Shown here: in pieces, positions 33,257-42,666 of the stretch
Position numbering within the stretch: position 1 is the first letter of the stretch
Layout of the letters: the number at the start of each line of letters is the position of its first letter
Assembly (NCBI RefSeq): GCF_000725885.1
Contig: NZ_JODR01000014.1
Span: 166,832 to 230,831 of the forward strand
Direction: 5' to 3'
From: Streptomyces albus subsp. albus
Lineage (GTDB): Bacteria > Actinomycetota > Actinomycetes > Streptomycetales > Streptomycetaceae
DNA length: 64,000 nt
Notes under the pieces: model-generated
The model's input: only the letters and a program-made list of their open reading frames with translations
The model's database searches: none
What the model was told of the DNA's origin: nothing
Program-made: the position numbers and the translations under genes

Positions 33257-34320
33257 GCGGTACCCGCCTTCCGTACGGCGTCCAGGGACGCGACGCCCAG
33301 CACCCGGCCGCCGGCACCGGTGCCGCCGGCGGGCGTCCCGTCGGCGCGGGCCGCACCGTCCGCGTCCGGGGCGCCCTCGGCCGCGGTGACCAGGACGCCC
33401 TCGGTGCCCTCGGCCACCATCAGGGAGAGGGCGGCGCGCAGGCTGGCATCGGCGGGCAGAACGGGCAGGCTCCGGTCGTCGGGCCGGGCGGGGGACAGCT
33501 CACCACTGCCGGCCAGGTCGGCGAGCCGGGTGAGGGTCAGCCGCTTGAGGCCGCGGTCGGCGCCCACGAATCGGGCGACGAACTCGTCGGCGGGCTCCTT
33601 GAGCAGGGTGCGCGGGGTGTCGTACTGGGCCAGCTTGCCGCCCTCCCGGAAGATCGCGATGCGGTCGCCCATCTTGACCGCCTCGTCGATGTCGTGGCTG
33701 ACGAAGATGACCGTCTTGCGGATACGTTCGTGCAGTGCCAGGAACTCGTCCTGCACATGCTCACGGGTGATTGGGTCCAGCGCGCCGAACGGCTCGTCCA
33801 TCAGCATCACCGGCGGATCGGCGGCCAGCGCCCGGGCGATGCCGACCCGCTGGCGCTGCCCGCCCGACAGCTGCGAGGGATACCGCCGGCCGTACTCGTC
33901 CACGGGCAGCCCCACCAGTTCCAGCAGCTGTCCGACCCGCTCCTTGATGCGCTTCTTCCCCCAGCCGAGCACCTTGGGCACGGTCGCCACGTTCTCGGCG
34001 ATGGACAGATGCGGGAACAGCCCGGTCTGCTGGATGACGTAGCCGATGGAGCGGCGCAGCCGGATCGGGTCCAGATCGCGGATGGAGCGCCCGCCGATGC
34101 GGATGTCACCGCCGGTGATCTCCGCGAGCCGGTTGACCATCATCAAGGCGGTGGTCTTGCCGCTGCCCGAGGGGCCGAGCAGTACACAGATCTCACCGGC
34201 CGGAACGGTAAGCGACAGGTCGTCGACGGCGGGGACGGTGGCGTTCGGATACGTCTTGACCACGTGGTCGAAGACGATGTCCTGCGCTGCGGCAGGGGTT
34301 TCAGGACGGACCTGAGTCAT
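33253..34320 (-). CDS. OpuC-type quaternary-amine ABC importer, ATPase with C-terminal CBS region
   Basis: 355 aa. Walker A GPSGSGKTT, Q-loop QQTGLFP, signature LSGGQRQRVG, Walker B VMLMDEPFGALD, H-loop VSHDIDEA. The C-terminal ~80 residues (LRAALSLMVAEGTEGVLVTAAEG) form a short CBS-type regulatory module, which in OpuA/OpuC senses ionic strength. It drives import of betaine, choline or similar osmolytes. AGGAGAA seven bases before ATG 34320. Confidence 0.92.
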   Translation of the reverse strand: MTQVRPETPAAAQDIVFDHVVKTYPNATVPAVDDLSLTVPAGEICVLLGPSGSGKTTALMMVNRLAEITGGDIRIGGRSIRDLDPIRLRRSIGYVIQQTGLFPHLSIAENVATVPKVLGWGKKRIKERVGQLLELVGLPVDEYGRRYPSQLSGGQRQRVGIARALAADPPVMLMDEPFGALDPITREHVQDEFLALHERIRKTVIFVSHDIDEAVKMGDRIAIFREGGKLAQYDTPRTLLKEPADEFVARFVGADRGLKRLTLTRLADLAGSGELSPARPDDRSLPVLPADASLRAALSLMVAEGTEGVLVTAAEGAPDADGAARADGTPAGGTGAGGRVLGVASLDAVRKAGTA

Positions 34321-34390
34321 GGGGTGGTTCTCCTGGTCGGGGGGCGCCGGGGCGAGGGGCGGCCGGCGTGCGGCAGGCCGTCGCGCCGGC

Positions 34391-35302
34391 TCACAGCAGG
34401 CCGTTGGCCACGAGGAACTTCCCGGCGACCTCGGCCGGGGTCAGCCGCACGGTGTCGACGGCCCGGTTGAGCTGCTGCACGGCCTTCTCGGTCAGCAGCG
34501 CGTCGACCTTGTCCAGCGTCTCGGCGAACTTCGGCCCCTGTTCCTCCAGCACGTCCTTGTGCACGACGGGAGCCACGTTCTGGAACCCGTAGAAGCCCTT
34601 GTCGTCCTCGAGCAGGGTGTAGTTCCCGCGGGCCAGCTGCGGATCGGTGGTGAAGACGTCGGCGGCCTCCACGTCACCGTGGTCCAGCGCCTTGTACTGG
34701 AGGCCGATGTTGAGGGACCTGACCTTGGTGTCGGTCAGGCCGTACTTCTTGACCAGTTCGGTGTAGCCGAGGGCCCCGGAGATGTTGTCGGGGTACTCGG
34801 CGAACCGGACATGGCCTGCCTTCTCGAGGTCACCGATGGTCCGCAGGCCGTACTTCTTCGCGAACGCGGGCTTGACGGCCACCGCGTTCTTGTTCTGGAA
34901 CGGGGTGGGCTCCAGCATCGTCAGGCCGCGCTTCTCCTGGAACGCCTTGGCCTTGACGAAGGTGTCCCGCGCCGAGTGCGGGATGCTCTCGTCCCGGGCC
35001 AGCACCTGGAGGATCACCCCGGTGTACTCGGGGTACAGATCGATCTGACCTGAGGTGAGCGCCCCGTCGATGATCTCCGTACTGCCGATGTTGTTCTTCA
35101 GCTCGACGTCGTAGCCGGCCTTGGTGAGAGCCTGCTTGTACATCTCGCCGATGATCCACTGCTCGGTGAACTGCTTGGCTCCGATGACCACGGTCGGCCG
35201 CACACCGGTCGCCGAGGCGGCGCCCCCGCAGCCGGTCAGGGCCGCCAGGCACACCAGCGCCAGCAGTCCCGCCCACGCGCGCTGCCGCGCGCCGGCCCTC
35301 AC
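34391..35302 (-). CDS. OpuC-type quaternary-amine binding lipoprotein
   Basis: 303 aa. Lipoprotein signal ends CLAALTGC (Cys25). The mature protein has the OpuAC/ProX-like fold: VVIGAKQFTEQWIIGEMYKQAL, NNIGSTEIIDGALTSGQIDLYPEYTGV and KYGLTDTKVRSLNIGLQYKALDHGDVEAADVFTTDPQL, all hallmarks of the OsmX/OpuCC family that binds glycine betaine, choline or carnitine through aromatic boxes. GTG 35302 overlaps the stop of the upstream hydrolase gene (GTGA), so hydrolase and importer are one operon. Confidence 0.92.
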   Translation of the reverse strand: MRAGARQRAWAGLLALVCLAALTGCGGAASATGVRPTVVIGAKQFTEQWIIGEMYKQALTKAGYDVELKNNIGSTEIIDGALTSGQIDLYPEYTGVILQVLARDESIPHSARDTFVKAKAFQEKRGLTMLEPTPFQNKNAVAVKPAFAKKYGLRTIGDLEKAGHVRFAEYPDNISGALGYTELVKKYGLTDTKVRSLNIGLQYKALDHGDVEAADVFTTDPQLARGNYTLLEDDKGFYGFQNVAPVVHKDVLEEQGPKFAETLDKVDALLTEKAVQQLNRAVDTVRLTPAEVAGKFLVANGLL

Positions 35303-37404
35303 ACCTGGTCCCGGGGGACGGTGAAGGACCACGTGCGCGCGAAGACCTGCCGTTCGCCCTCGCCCTCGGGGCCGGGCAGCCCCTCGTAGGCGCGCAGCGT
35401 GTTGACGACGAGGAAGTCCTCGCCGTCGGCCGTCATCCGCGAACGGGTGTGCACGCGGGTGGCCCACTCCTCGCGGCGGATCGTCTCCTCGCGCTCGCAC
35501 TCGACGACGGCCGAGTGCGGGTCGCCCTCGGTCAGCTGGAAGCGGTTCAGATCGCGGCCGGTGCGGGTCAGCCCGTCGGCGTGGTCGGTCATGGTGCCGT
35601 CGGCGGGTGTCGTCACGATGGTCTGCTCGCCGCTCTCCTGGTCGAAGGCGACCGTCCGCGCCCCCGGGATACCGGCCAGCTCGATGCTGTGCGGCGGGCC
35701 CTCGCGGGGCGGCGCGAACGCCGGCAGTGCCGCCTCATCGGCGGGCCGCGGCGCGCGCACCGGGAGGGTCAGCTCCCCGTGCCCCGTCTCCACCGTGACG
35801 GTGGTGCGCTGCGGCGACGGCCACATCCACGGCCACAGCGAGGCCGAGACGGACACCCGGATGCGGTTGCCGGCGCCGAAGGCGTGCCCGATGGCGAACA
35901 GCGGCACCCGCACGTCGTAGGTCTTCCCGGGCTCCAGCGGCTCGGGCGCGGCGTGGCCGTCCCGGTGGGTGAGATTGAGCAGTCCGGCGGTGACCAGCTT
36001 CGACGAGCCGTCCGGGAACACCTCGCACAGCCGGACCGCCAGCTGTGCCTGCGGCCGGTCGGCGCTGACGCGCAGGGTGACGGAGGGGGCCCCGAGGATC
36101 TCGACGGTCTCCTCCAGCACGGGCCCGGTGAAGGTGCACGAGCGTCCGTCGTCCGCGGCCTGATCCCCGTACTGCCCCGGCACGTCGCCGAACTTGAGGA
36201 AGTCGCCCGACGCCGCGCCCAGCGCGAGGGGGGAGCGCAGCAGTGCCGTGGCCGCGCCGTCCGACCAGGCGCTCAGCGGGTGGCGCCGGTCGGTGACGCC
36301 GGGAGCGGGCCACGAGGGTTCGGCCACCCAGCGGCCGGGGCGCTCCTCGTGGTCGCTGCCGACGGGTGCCGGGTCGGGCATCCAGGCGCGCAGCCGCGGT
36401 TCGTCCATGATCCCGTTGTCGACGCCGCGCATCCAGTGGTCGAACCAGCGCACGCACTCGCCCTGGAAGTCCATGGCGGGCCCGGGCTCCGCCTGGTGCG
36501 GGTAGGTGTGCGCCCACGGGCCGATGAGCGCCTTGACGGGGGCCTGCTGCGGGTCGAGGTGCTCCAGCAGCCGGAAGACGGCACCCCGGTAGGGGTCCAG
36601 CCAGCCGCCCACGGCGTAGACCGGCACCTGGATCGCGGAGTGGTCCTCGCACACCGAGCCGTGCTGCCAGTAGGCGTCGCGCCGCTGGTGGCTGAGCCAG
36701 GTCTCCGCGTACGGGACGGTCGCCTCCAGCCGCTCCAGCCACTTCTCGCGCCAGCCGTCGCCGAGGACCGCCGGGTCGCCGGGGCGGGCGTTGTAGGCGA
36801 GCATCGTCGCCGCCCACGGCAGCATCTCGGACGCCAGCAGACAGCCGCCGGCGTAGTGCACGTCGTCCGCGTACCGGTCGTCGGTGGAGCAGACGGTGAC
36901 GATGCAGCGCAGCTGCGGAGGGCGCAGCGCGGCGATCTGGAGACCGTTGAAGCCGCCCCAGGACTTGCCGATGATCGCGACCTGTCCGTCGGACCACTCC
37001 TGCCGCTCGATCCAGGCCAGCACCTCCAGCGCGTCGTCGAGCTCCTGCTGGTGGTACTCGTCGAGCATCACGCCGTCCGAGTCGCCGCTGCCCCGGCAGT
37101 CGACGCGCACGGCGGCGTACCCGGCCTGCGCGAACTGCCCGTGCAAGGTGGCGTCACGCGGTGCGGTGCCGTCGTTCTTGCGGTAGGGGATGTACTCCAG
37201 CACGGCCGGCACGGGCCCCTGGACGCCTTCGGGAAGCCATACCCGCGCCGCGAGCCGCGTGCCGTCCTCGAGCGGGATCCATATGTGCCGCAGCACGCGC
37301 ACGGCGTGCCGCCGCTCGGAGGGGCCGCCGTGCGCCGACGGTGCATAGTTATGTGCGGTTTCGGGGCTGTTCTGCTGACTGCTGGTGGACCGGGCGGTGC
37401 TCAT
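35299..37404 (-). CDS. CocE/NonD-family serine hydrolase (X-Pro dipeptidyl-peptidase-like)
   Basis: 701 aa, cytosolic alpha/beta-hydrolase. Nucleophile elbow GKSWGGFNG, oxyanion region YRKNDG, acidic residue in GGWLDPYRG and His in GPWAHTYPH, followed by the C-terminal jelly-roll domain (VTLRVSADRPQAQLAVRLCEVFPDG, AFGAGNRIRVSVSASLWPWMWPS) of the CocE/NonD family. Family members cleave esters (cocaine esterase) or X-Pro dipeptides. First gene of an operon with a quaternary-amine importer, so a choline- or betaine-ester substrate is an attractive guess. ATG 37404 lacks a clear ribosome site and may be leaderless. Confidence 0.88.
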   Translation of the reverse strand: MSTARSTSSQQNSPETAHNYAPSAHGGPSERRHAVRVLRHIWIPLEDGTRLAARVWLPEGVQGPVPAVLEYIPYRKNDGTAPRDATLHGQFAQAGYAAVRVDCRGSGDSDGVMLDEYHQQELDDALEVLAWIERQEWSDGQVAIIGKSWGGFNGLQIAALRPPQLRCIVTVCSTDDRYADDVHYAGGCLLASEMLPWAATMLAYNARPGDPAVLGDGWREKWLERLEATVPYAETWLSHQRRDAYWQHGSVCEDHSAIQVPVYAVGGWLDPYRGAVFRLLEHLDPQQAPVKALIGPWAHTYPHQAEPGPAMDFQGECVRWFDHWMRGVDNGIMDEPRLRAWMPDPAPVGSDHEERPGRWVAEPSWPAPGVTDRRHPLSAWSDGAATALLRSPLALGAASGDFLKFGDVPGQYGDQAADDGRSCTFTGPVLEETVEILGAPSVTLRVSADRPQAQLAVRLCEVFPDGSSKLVTAGLLNLTHRDGHAAPEPLEPGKTYDVRVPLFAIGHAFGAGNRIRVSVSASLWPWMWPSPQRTTVTVETGHGELTLPVRAPRPADEAALPAFAPPREGPPHSIELAGIPGARTVAFDQESGEQTIVTTPADGTMTDHADGLTRTGRDLNRFQLTEGDPHSAVVECEREETIRREEWATRVHTRSRMTADGEDFLVVNTLRAYEGLPGPEGEGERQVFARTWSFTVPRDQV

Positions 37405-37617
37405 GGGGTGGCACCCTAGACGAGCACCCCTCGGCGAATTGCCGGGTATGTGGCGCAATTCGATCGTTGTGCGCCGATGAACAAGAACACAGGAATGAAG
37501 CCTTCCGTTCTGGGTAGACCAGCTCCCATCTGCATGTTCATGCGTGCCAATGTCTCATCATGCGGACCGCCCCGGGTGGCGGGGCGGGCGGGGGCGTGTC
37601 GGAGTGGCCGAAAAAGG

Positions 37618-37637
37618 AAGTAAGGTTTGCCTAAGTG
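37618..37637. promoter_or_regulatory. Iron box (DmdR/IdeR-type operator)
   Basis: AGTAAGGTTTGCCTAAGTGG matches the TTAGGTTAGGCTAACCTAA consensus at most half-site positions. It lies about 30 bp before the siderophore-binding protein start and should repress that gene under iron-replete conditions. Confidence 0.75.
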
Positions 37638-37664
37638 GTAACCCCCTGATTTCCGGAGCACCTG

Positions 37665-38720
37665 ATGTCGATACGCCTGAGCGGTGGCGGCAAGCGCGCC
37701 GCCGCCACCGTCGCCCTGTCCCTCGCCGCCGCGCTGACGCTCTCCGCCTGCGGCGGCTCCTCCGACGGTGACGGCGGCGACTCCGGCGGCGGCAAGGGCA
37801 AAACGAAGGAGAAGGTGGCGCAGGGCGGCGAGGACTTCGCGAGCGCCGCGAAGAAGACCGCCTCCTTCGGCACGGACGCCAAGCCGGGCCAGTTCCCGCG
37901 CACCATCACCCACGCCATGGGCAAGACGGAGATCAAGCACCGTCCGAAGCGGGTCGTGGTGCTGGACGTCGGCGAGCTGGACAACGCCGTCTCCCTCGGC
38001 TTCAAGCCCGTCGGCCTCGCCCCCACCGAGGGTGACAACGCGATCCCGAGCTACCTCAAGAAGCAGGCGGGCCACCCCGAGAACATCGGCACCATCAACA
38101 ACCTCAACCTGGAAGCCATCGCCAAGCTCAAGCCGGATCTGATCCTCGGCAGCCAGCTGCGCGCCGCCGACAAGTACAAGCAGCTCTCGGCCATCGCCCC
38201 CACGGTCTTCTCCATCCGCCCCGGCTTCACCTGGAAGGAGAACTACCTCCTCAACGCCGCGGCTCTCGACCGCACCGAGCAGGCGAAGAAGAAGCTGGAC
38301 GCGTACGAGCAGAAGGCCGAGAAGCTCGGCGACGACCTGGGCGACAAGAAGCCCACCGTCTCGATGGTCCGCTACATGCCGGGCACCATCCGGCTGTACG
38401 CGAAGGCGTCGTTCATCGGCACCATCCTCCAGGACGTCGGCCTGCCCCGCCCGAAGAACCAGCAGGTCAACGACCTTGCCACCGAGATCAGCCCCGAGCG
38501 CATGGACGAGGCCGACGCGGACTGGATCTTCACCGGCGCCTACGGCGACCCCAAGGCCACCGACCGCGCCAAGGCCCAGGACAGCCCCCTGTGGAAGAAC
38601 CTCCGCGCCGTCAAGGACGGGCAGGCCAAGGATGTGAACGACGAGACCTGGTACCTGGGCCTCGGCGTCACCGCGGCGGACAAGGTCCTCGACGACCTGA
38701 AGAGCTACCTCGACAAGTAG
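37665..38720 (+). CDS. Iron-siderophore ABC transporter substrate-binding lipoprotein
   Basis: 351 aa. Lipoprotein signal ends LTLSAC (Cys29), then a Gly/Ser linker and a FecB/FhuD-type bilobal domain: RVVVLDVGELDNAVSLGFKPVG, LEAIAKLKPDLILGS, YKQLSAIAPTVF and a long connecting helix KKKLDAYEQKAEKLGDDL. It captures a ferric siderophore at the membrane surface. It is an orphan without adjacent permease or ATPase, so it must use another FecCD system, such as the one at 59.9-63.8 kb. Iron box upstream, hairpin terminator downstream. Confidence 0.92.
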   Translation: MSIRLSGGGKRAAATVALSLAAALTLSACGGSSDGDGGDSGGGKGKTKEKVAQGGEDFASAAKKTASFGTDAKPGQFPRTITHAMGKTEIKHRPKRVVVLDVGELDNAVSLGFKPVGLAPTEGDNAIPSYLKKQAGHPENIGTINNLNLEAIAKLKPDLILGSQLRAADKYKQLSAIAPTVFSIRPGFTWKENYLLNAAALDRTEQAKKKLDAYEQKAEKLGDDLGDKKPTVSMVRYMPGTIRLYAKASFIGTILQDVGLPRPKNQQVNDLATEISPERMDEADADWIFTGAYGDPKATDRAKAQDSPLWKNLRAVKDGQAKDVNDETWYLGLGVTAADKVLDDLKSYLDK

Positions 38721-38760
38721 CCGCTGCCCCGACAAGCAGCCCTTCACCTTCTTCGTGCCC

Positions 38761-38803
38761 CGGCCCTGCGCGGCCCCGCGAACGGCGGGACCGCACAGGG
38801 CCG
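38761..38803. terminator. Bidirectional hairpin terminator
   Basis: CGGCCCTG...GCGG.CC(C)GC paired with GCGGGACCGCACAGGGCCG around a GAAC loop; about 17 paired positions with small bulges, between the convergent binding protein and DUF574 genes. Confidence 0.7.
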
Positions 38804-38809
38804 GGCGCG

Positions 38810-39643
38810 TCACACCAGCCGGCCGATGCCGCCGTACCAGGAGACCTCCGCGTGCGAGGGGCGCTCCGACTCCGGGACGGTCGCACGCCAGTCGGACACC
38901 ACCTGGATGCCCGGCTCCACCAGCTCGAAGCCGTCGAACAGCTTCGCGAACTCCGCGCGGTCCCGCAGCGTGAGCGGCACCCCCTGGGCCCGGTAGGCGG
39001 CCTGCACACCCAGTGCCGTCTCGGGGGATATCTCGGCGGTCGCGTGCGACAGGACGAGCACACTGCCGGGGGCCAGGGCTTCCCGCAGCTGCGCCACCAG
39101 CCCGGCCGGGTCCTCCTCGTCGGAGATGAAGTGCAGGATCGCCACCGCCAGCACGGCGACCGGCTGCTCGAAGTCGATGAGCGCCTTCGTCTCGGGGTGG
39201 TCGATGATCGAGCGCGGTTCGCGGAGGTCCGTCTCGATGACGGTCGTCCGCGCGTCGGTGGACAGCAGCGCCCGCCCGTGCGCCAGGACGATCGGGTCGT
39301 TGTCGACGTACACCACCCGTGCCTGAGGGTCGTGCTGCTGGGCGACCTGGTGGACGTTGTGGGCGGTCGGCAGGCCCGAACCGATGTCGAGGAACTGGTT
39401 GATGCCCGTCTCCTCGACCACGTACCGGACCGCACGACCGAGGAAGGAACGGTTCTCCCGGGCGGCGGTCCGCAGCGTCGGGAACGCGGACATCGCCGCC
39501 TCCGCGGCCTTCTGGTCCGCCGGATAGTTGTCCTTGCCCCCGAGGAGATAGTCGTACATACGGGCTGAATGGGCCTCATGGGTCCGCAGCCCCGTCCCGC
39601 TGGACTCGAAGATGCCCGCCTGCTCCTCAGGGGTGTACGTCAT
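38810..39643 (-). CDS. SAM-dependent methyltransferase, DUF574 (PF04672) family
   Basis: 277 aa, normal family length. Begins GLRTHEAHSARMYDYLLGGKDNYPADQ, the DUF574 signature, followed by FLDIGSGLPTAHNVHQVAQ (SAM-binding motif I), VVYVDNDPIVLAHGRALL (motif II) and AVAILHFISDEEDPAGLV. Streptomyces carries many paralogues that regulate development or modify unknown targets. ATG 39643 with GGAGGAAG. Monocistronic. Confidence 0.93.
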   Translation of the reverse strand: MTYTPEEQAGIFESSGTGLRTHEAHSARMYDYLLGGKDNYPADQKAAEAAMSAFPTLRTAARENRSFLGRAVRYVVEETGINQFLDIGSGLPTAHNVHQVAQQHDPQARVVYVDNDPIVLAHGRALLSTDARTTVIETDLREPRSIIDHPETKALIDFEQPVAVLAVAILHFISDEEDPAGLVAQLREALAPGSVLVLSHATAEISPETALGVQAAYRAQGVPLTLRDRAEFAKLFDGFELVEPGIQVVSDWRATVPESERPSHAEVSWYGGIGRLV

Positions 39644-39798
39644 GCTTCCTCCGCTCGTGGCCGCAACTGACCGGCGTGGCACGCCAGATGACCTGCCTGC
39701 TCGGGAGGAAGCCTAACCGCCCTTCCGCCACGCTCGACGGCGGGCCGACGGTGCGGTGCGGCACCGAAGAGCCCTCCCGAACCGGTGCGGTCCCACGT

Positions 39799-40266
39799 TC
39801 AGTGCCGGACCAGGCCGCCCACCGGTACGGGGGCGACATGGCCGGTCGCCGGCAGCGTCCGCGCCAGGGTAAGACCGACCTCGACCAACGAGGACCGGCG
39901 CAGACCGGCGACATCCCCGAGCGGGGTCCAGACCGCCTCCGCGATCCCGCCGTCCGGCTCCGGCCGAAGCCGGCCGCCGGTGACACGCAGGCGGTAAAAG
40001 ACGCCGACGTTCTGGTGCTTCTCCCCGCGGCGCGCCTCGGCGGCGGGGATCACCCGCGAGTCCACGCCCAGCAGGCGCTCGACCACCGCGTCGTAACCGG
40101 TCTCCTCGGCGACCTCCCGGACCACCGTGTCGATGGGGTCCTCCGCGTGCTCCACCCCGCCGCCGGGCGGAGTCCAGGTGCTCCGCCCGTCCGAGGACAC
40201 ATGACGGCCGAGCAGCACCCGTCCGTCCTCGACGCACACCCCGTACGCCGCCAGCCGGAAACTCAT
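39799..40266 (-). CDS. Nudix hydrolase
   Basis: 155 aa. Complete Nudix box GGGVEHAEDPIDTVVREVAEETGY (G-x5-E-x7-REVxEExGY) with the metal-binding glutamates present. The N-terminal strand SFRLAAYGVCVEDGRVLLGRH is typical. Cleaves a nucleoside diphosphate linked to some moiety; the sequence does not show which. ATG 40266 is preferred, with GGAGGAG eight bases upstream; a GTG nine bases further out would overlap the ribosome site. Confidence 0.93.
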   Translation of the reverse strand: MSFRLAAYGVCVEDGRVLLGRHVSSDGRSTWTPPGGGVEHAEDPIDTVVREVAEETGYDAVVERLLGVDSRVIPAAEARRGEKHQNVGVFYRLRVTGGRLRPEPDGGIAEAVWTPLGDVAGLRRSSLVEVGLTLARTLPATGHVAPVPVGGLVRH

Positions 40267-40450
40267 CCTCGCCACTCCTCCCCACCGGGCGGGGCCGCCC
40301 CGGCGTTCCGCACAGCGCCAAGCCCTGGCCGCCCTCGCCGGACCAACTCGCCCCGCGGAAGCGCATGGTGGCACAACGGCGAGCTGCCCGCCGCCCGGCG
40401 ACGAGCCGTCCCGGCGCCGGCCGCCGGGCAGGGGAGGCGATGATGGAGGG

Positions 40451-41212
40451 ATGACCGCCGACCCGCGTGCTCACGCCTTCAACTCGGCCGCCGCCCAGTA
40501 CGCGGCGAGCCGGCCCGCCTACCCGCCCGAACTCCTCGACACCGTCGAGGAGTTCCTCCAGCGTCCGCTCGCGGAGGTCCGCGCCGCCGACATCGGCGCG
40601 GGCACGGGCATCGCGACCCGTCTCCTGCGCCGGCGCGGCGCCGACGTGATCGCCGTGGAGCCGGGTGAGGCGATGGCCGCCCGGTTCCGCCGCACACTCC
40701 CCGAAGTACCGCTCGTACGGGGCGACGGCAACGCCCTCCCGCTCGCCACCGCCTCCCGCGACCTGCTCACGTACGCGCAGTCGTGGCAGTGGACCGACAC
40801 CACCCGCTCCGTCCCCGAGGCGATGCGGGTCCTCGGCTCCGGCGGGGCACTCGCCGTCTGGTGGAACACCACCGCCTTCGACGTGCCGTGGCTCCGCGCC
40901 CAGCACGAGCGCATCGCCCGCCACTGCGGAGTACCACCGCGTCCGGTCACCCGCCCCGACGACGGCGAAGCCGTCCGGCGCGCGGGCCTGACCGGGCTGC
41001 GGGTGACCCGCCGGCAGATCCGCTGGAGCCGGGTGGTCCCCCTCGGCACGCACCTGGACAACGTCGGCAGCCGCTCCGCGCTCCTCGCCCTCGGCACGGA
41101 GGCGATGAGCGCCTTCCTCGACGAGGAGCGCCACCGGCTGCGGGCGCTCTTCCCCGACGAGGCCGTCGAGGAGATCTATGTGGCCGACCTGCTGGTGGCC
41201 GCCCGCCCCTGA
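40451..41212 (+). CDS. Class I SAM-dependent methyltransferase
   Basis: 253 aa. Methyltransf_11-type domain: AADIGAGTGIATRLLRRRGADVIAVEPGEAMA (motifs I and II), VRGDGNALPLATASRDLLTYAQSWQWTD (motif III region), then MRVLGSGGALAVWWN. Closest in style to the UbiE/ menaquinone-like group that methylates small molecules; substrate unknown. ATG 40451 is preceded by GGAGGCG at about 12 nt. Divergent from the Nudix gene. Confidence 0.88.
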   Translation: MTADPRAHAFNSAAAQYAASRPAYPPELLDTVEEFLQRPLAEVRAADIGAGTGIATRLLRRRGADVIAVEPGEAMAARFRRTLPEVPLVRGDGNALPLATASRDLLTYAQSWQWTDTTRSVPEAMRVLGSGGALAVWWNTTAFDVPWLRAQHERIARHCGVPPRPVTRPDDGEAVRRAGLTGLRVTRRQIRWSRVVPLGTHLDNVGSRSALLALGTEAMSAFLDEERHRLRALFPDEAVEEIYVADLLVAARP

Positions 41213-41262
41213 CACACAGCGGCGGTCTTGGCGGACGGCGCTGCCCGCCGCATCATCGACGC

Positions 41263-42078
41263 ATGTCAGCCATCCGCAAGTGGCCCGATCCCGAAGCGGC
41301 GCGCAGCACCCTCCACGAGGCCGCGGTCGAGGCCGTACGGGAAATCGCGGCACAGACAAACGTGCGGGTGGCTGCCGTGCGGCGTCTCGGCCCGCCGCGG
41401 AACCGCCGTCAGACACGCCATGCCCTTGCGACGATGAACGCGTTCGACGCCTGGTGCCGGCAGGCGAGCGCGGTGCTGCGCACCGTACCCGCGCGGGAGG
41501 CCGGCACCGCGTTCGCCCGCTTCCGCGGCGCGGTCCTCGACATCCCGGTGCCGCCGCTCCACGGGGCGGCGGTGAACCTGCAAGCGCTGCCGTACCACCG
41601 CCCGGCGTCGGCCGCCGCTCCCGTCGCCGCCTTCCGGCACGCGGCGGACACCCTGACGGAACGGCTGCGCACCGTGGAACCGCAGCCGCTCCCGGAGCTG
41701 CGGCCACCCGGCTCCGCGCGGCTGAGGGAGGGAGTGCTCGCCGAGACGGTCGACGAGCGGATCGCCGCACTGCTGGAAGCCGCCCCCCGAACGGCGCTCT
41801 CCTTCCGGGCCTGCGCCGCGCTGCTGGACACCTCCTTCCTCACCCGGGAGGTCGGCCGGCGCTTCGCCGCTGCCACCGAGGGCTTCTCCGCCCTGGAACA
41901 CCGCCCGCCGCCCGGTGCGCCGGTGCCCTGCCGCCGGCTCGCGCCCGCGTACACGTCCGTCGCCGCCGACTACCTGCTGCGGGTGCGGGAGGCGCTGCCG
42001 GCGTACGCGGAACACTCCGGCCAGACCCCGCCATACGACCCGGCACCCACCCACCGCACCGGGGGAGCAGGCGGTTGA
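41263..42078 (+). CDS. Hypothetical protein (271 aa)
   Basis: No family recognised. Ala/Arg-rich and mostly helical: AARSTLHEAAVEAVREIAAQTNVRV, RQTRHALATMNAFDAWCRQASAVL, AFARFRGAVLDIPVPPL, AFRHAADTLTERLRTVEP, ERIAALLEAAPRTALSFRACAALLDTSF. Resembles phage or chromosomal helical-bundle proteins in composition only. ATG 41263 has no clear ribosome site. Third-position GC supports it as a real gene. It follows the methyltransferase by 50 bp on the same strand. Confidence 0.55.
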   Translation: MSAIRKWPDPEAARSTLHEAAVEAVREIAAQTNVRVAAVRRLGPPRNRRQTRHALATMNAFDAWCRQASAVLRTVPAREAGTAFARFRGAVLDIPVPPLHGAAVNLQALPYHRPASAAAPVAAFRHAADTLTERLRTVEPQPLPELRPPGSARLREGVLAETVDERIAALLEAAPRTALSFRACAALLDTSFLTREVGRRFAAATEGFSALEHRPPPGAPVPCRRLAPAYTSVAADYLLRVREALPAYAEHSGQTPPYDPAPTHRTGGAGG

Positions 42079-42177
42079 GTGCGGCCGGTGACGCATGCGC
42101 CGGCGGCCTGGTGACGGGCGTCGGCGCACCCCGCCGGAGCCGAGCGCACCGGCACGGCTCGCCGGGAAGTGCCGCCG

Positions 42178-42666
42178 TCAGCCCCACACCTGGGAGACCG
42201 CGCGGGCACTGAGCGCCTCCAGCCTGCGGGCCTGCGCCGCCGCCCGGTCCAGCAGTTCGGCCAGCCTCCCCGCGTCCAGGCGCGGCTCGCCGTCCGCGAG
42301 CACGGCCAGCGTGCGCCAGCACGCCGTCTTGGCCTGCACGCCCAGCCGCATGGCCTCCAGCTCCAGCACATCACTGAGCGGCGAACGGCTCAGCAGGCCG
42401 CCGTTGAGTTTCAGCCGCCCGGCCTTCTCCGCCACCCATCCCGCCGTCACCCGCGCCTGGCGTACGGGGACACCCAGCCGCACCATGATCTCGACGAGTT
42501 CCTGCCGGTCCTCGGCGACCTCGCGGGCCAGCTCCTCCAGTTCCGGCCCCAGCGGCCCGCCCCGGTGGGTGCCCGCCGTCCGCCGCAGCAGTTCGGCGCC
42601 GGCGGTGGCGCCGGTGAGGTGGTCGTTGAGGTAGATGCGCAGCATCGAGACGCGGGTGGGGGGCAT
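42178..42666 (-). CDS. Helical-bundle protein of unknown function
   Basis: 162 aa, four predicted helices: LRIYLNDHLTGATAGAELLRRTAGTH, LGPELEELAREVAEDRQELVEIMVRLG, ARVTAGWVAEKAGRLKLNG, and VLELEAMRLGVQAKTACWRTLAVLADG...LAELLDRAAAQARRLEAL. The arrangement resembles ferritin-like four-helix bundles (DUF892 style), but the carboxylate/His iron ligands are not clearly placed. GGAAGG five bases before ATG 42666. Function unknown. Confidence 0.65.
   Translation of the reverse strand: MPPTRVSMLRIYLNDHLTGATAGAELLRRTAGTHRGGPLGPELEELAREVAEDRQELVEIMVRLGVPVRQARVTAGWVAEKAGRLKLNGGLLSRSPLSDVLELEAMRLGVQAKTACWRTLAVLADGEPRLDAGRLAELLDRAAAQARRLEALSARAVSQVWG

Noticed and set aside
37665..38720. Siderophore-binding protein as part of the C-nucleoside or quaternary-amine operons
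   Set aside because: It has its own iron box, lies on the opposite strand and is followed by a terminator, so it is an independent iron gene.
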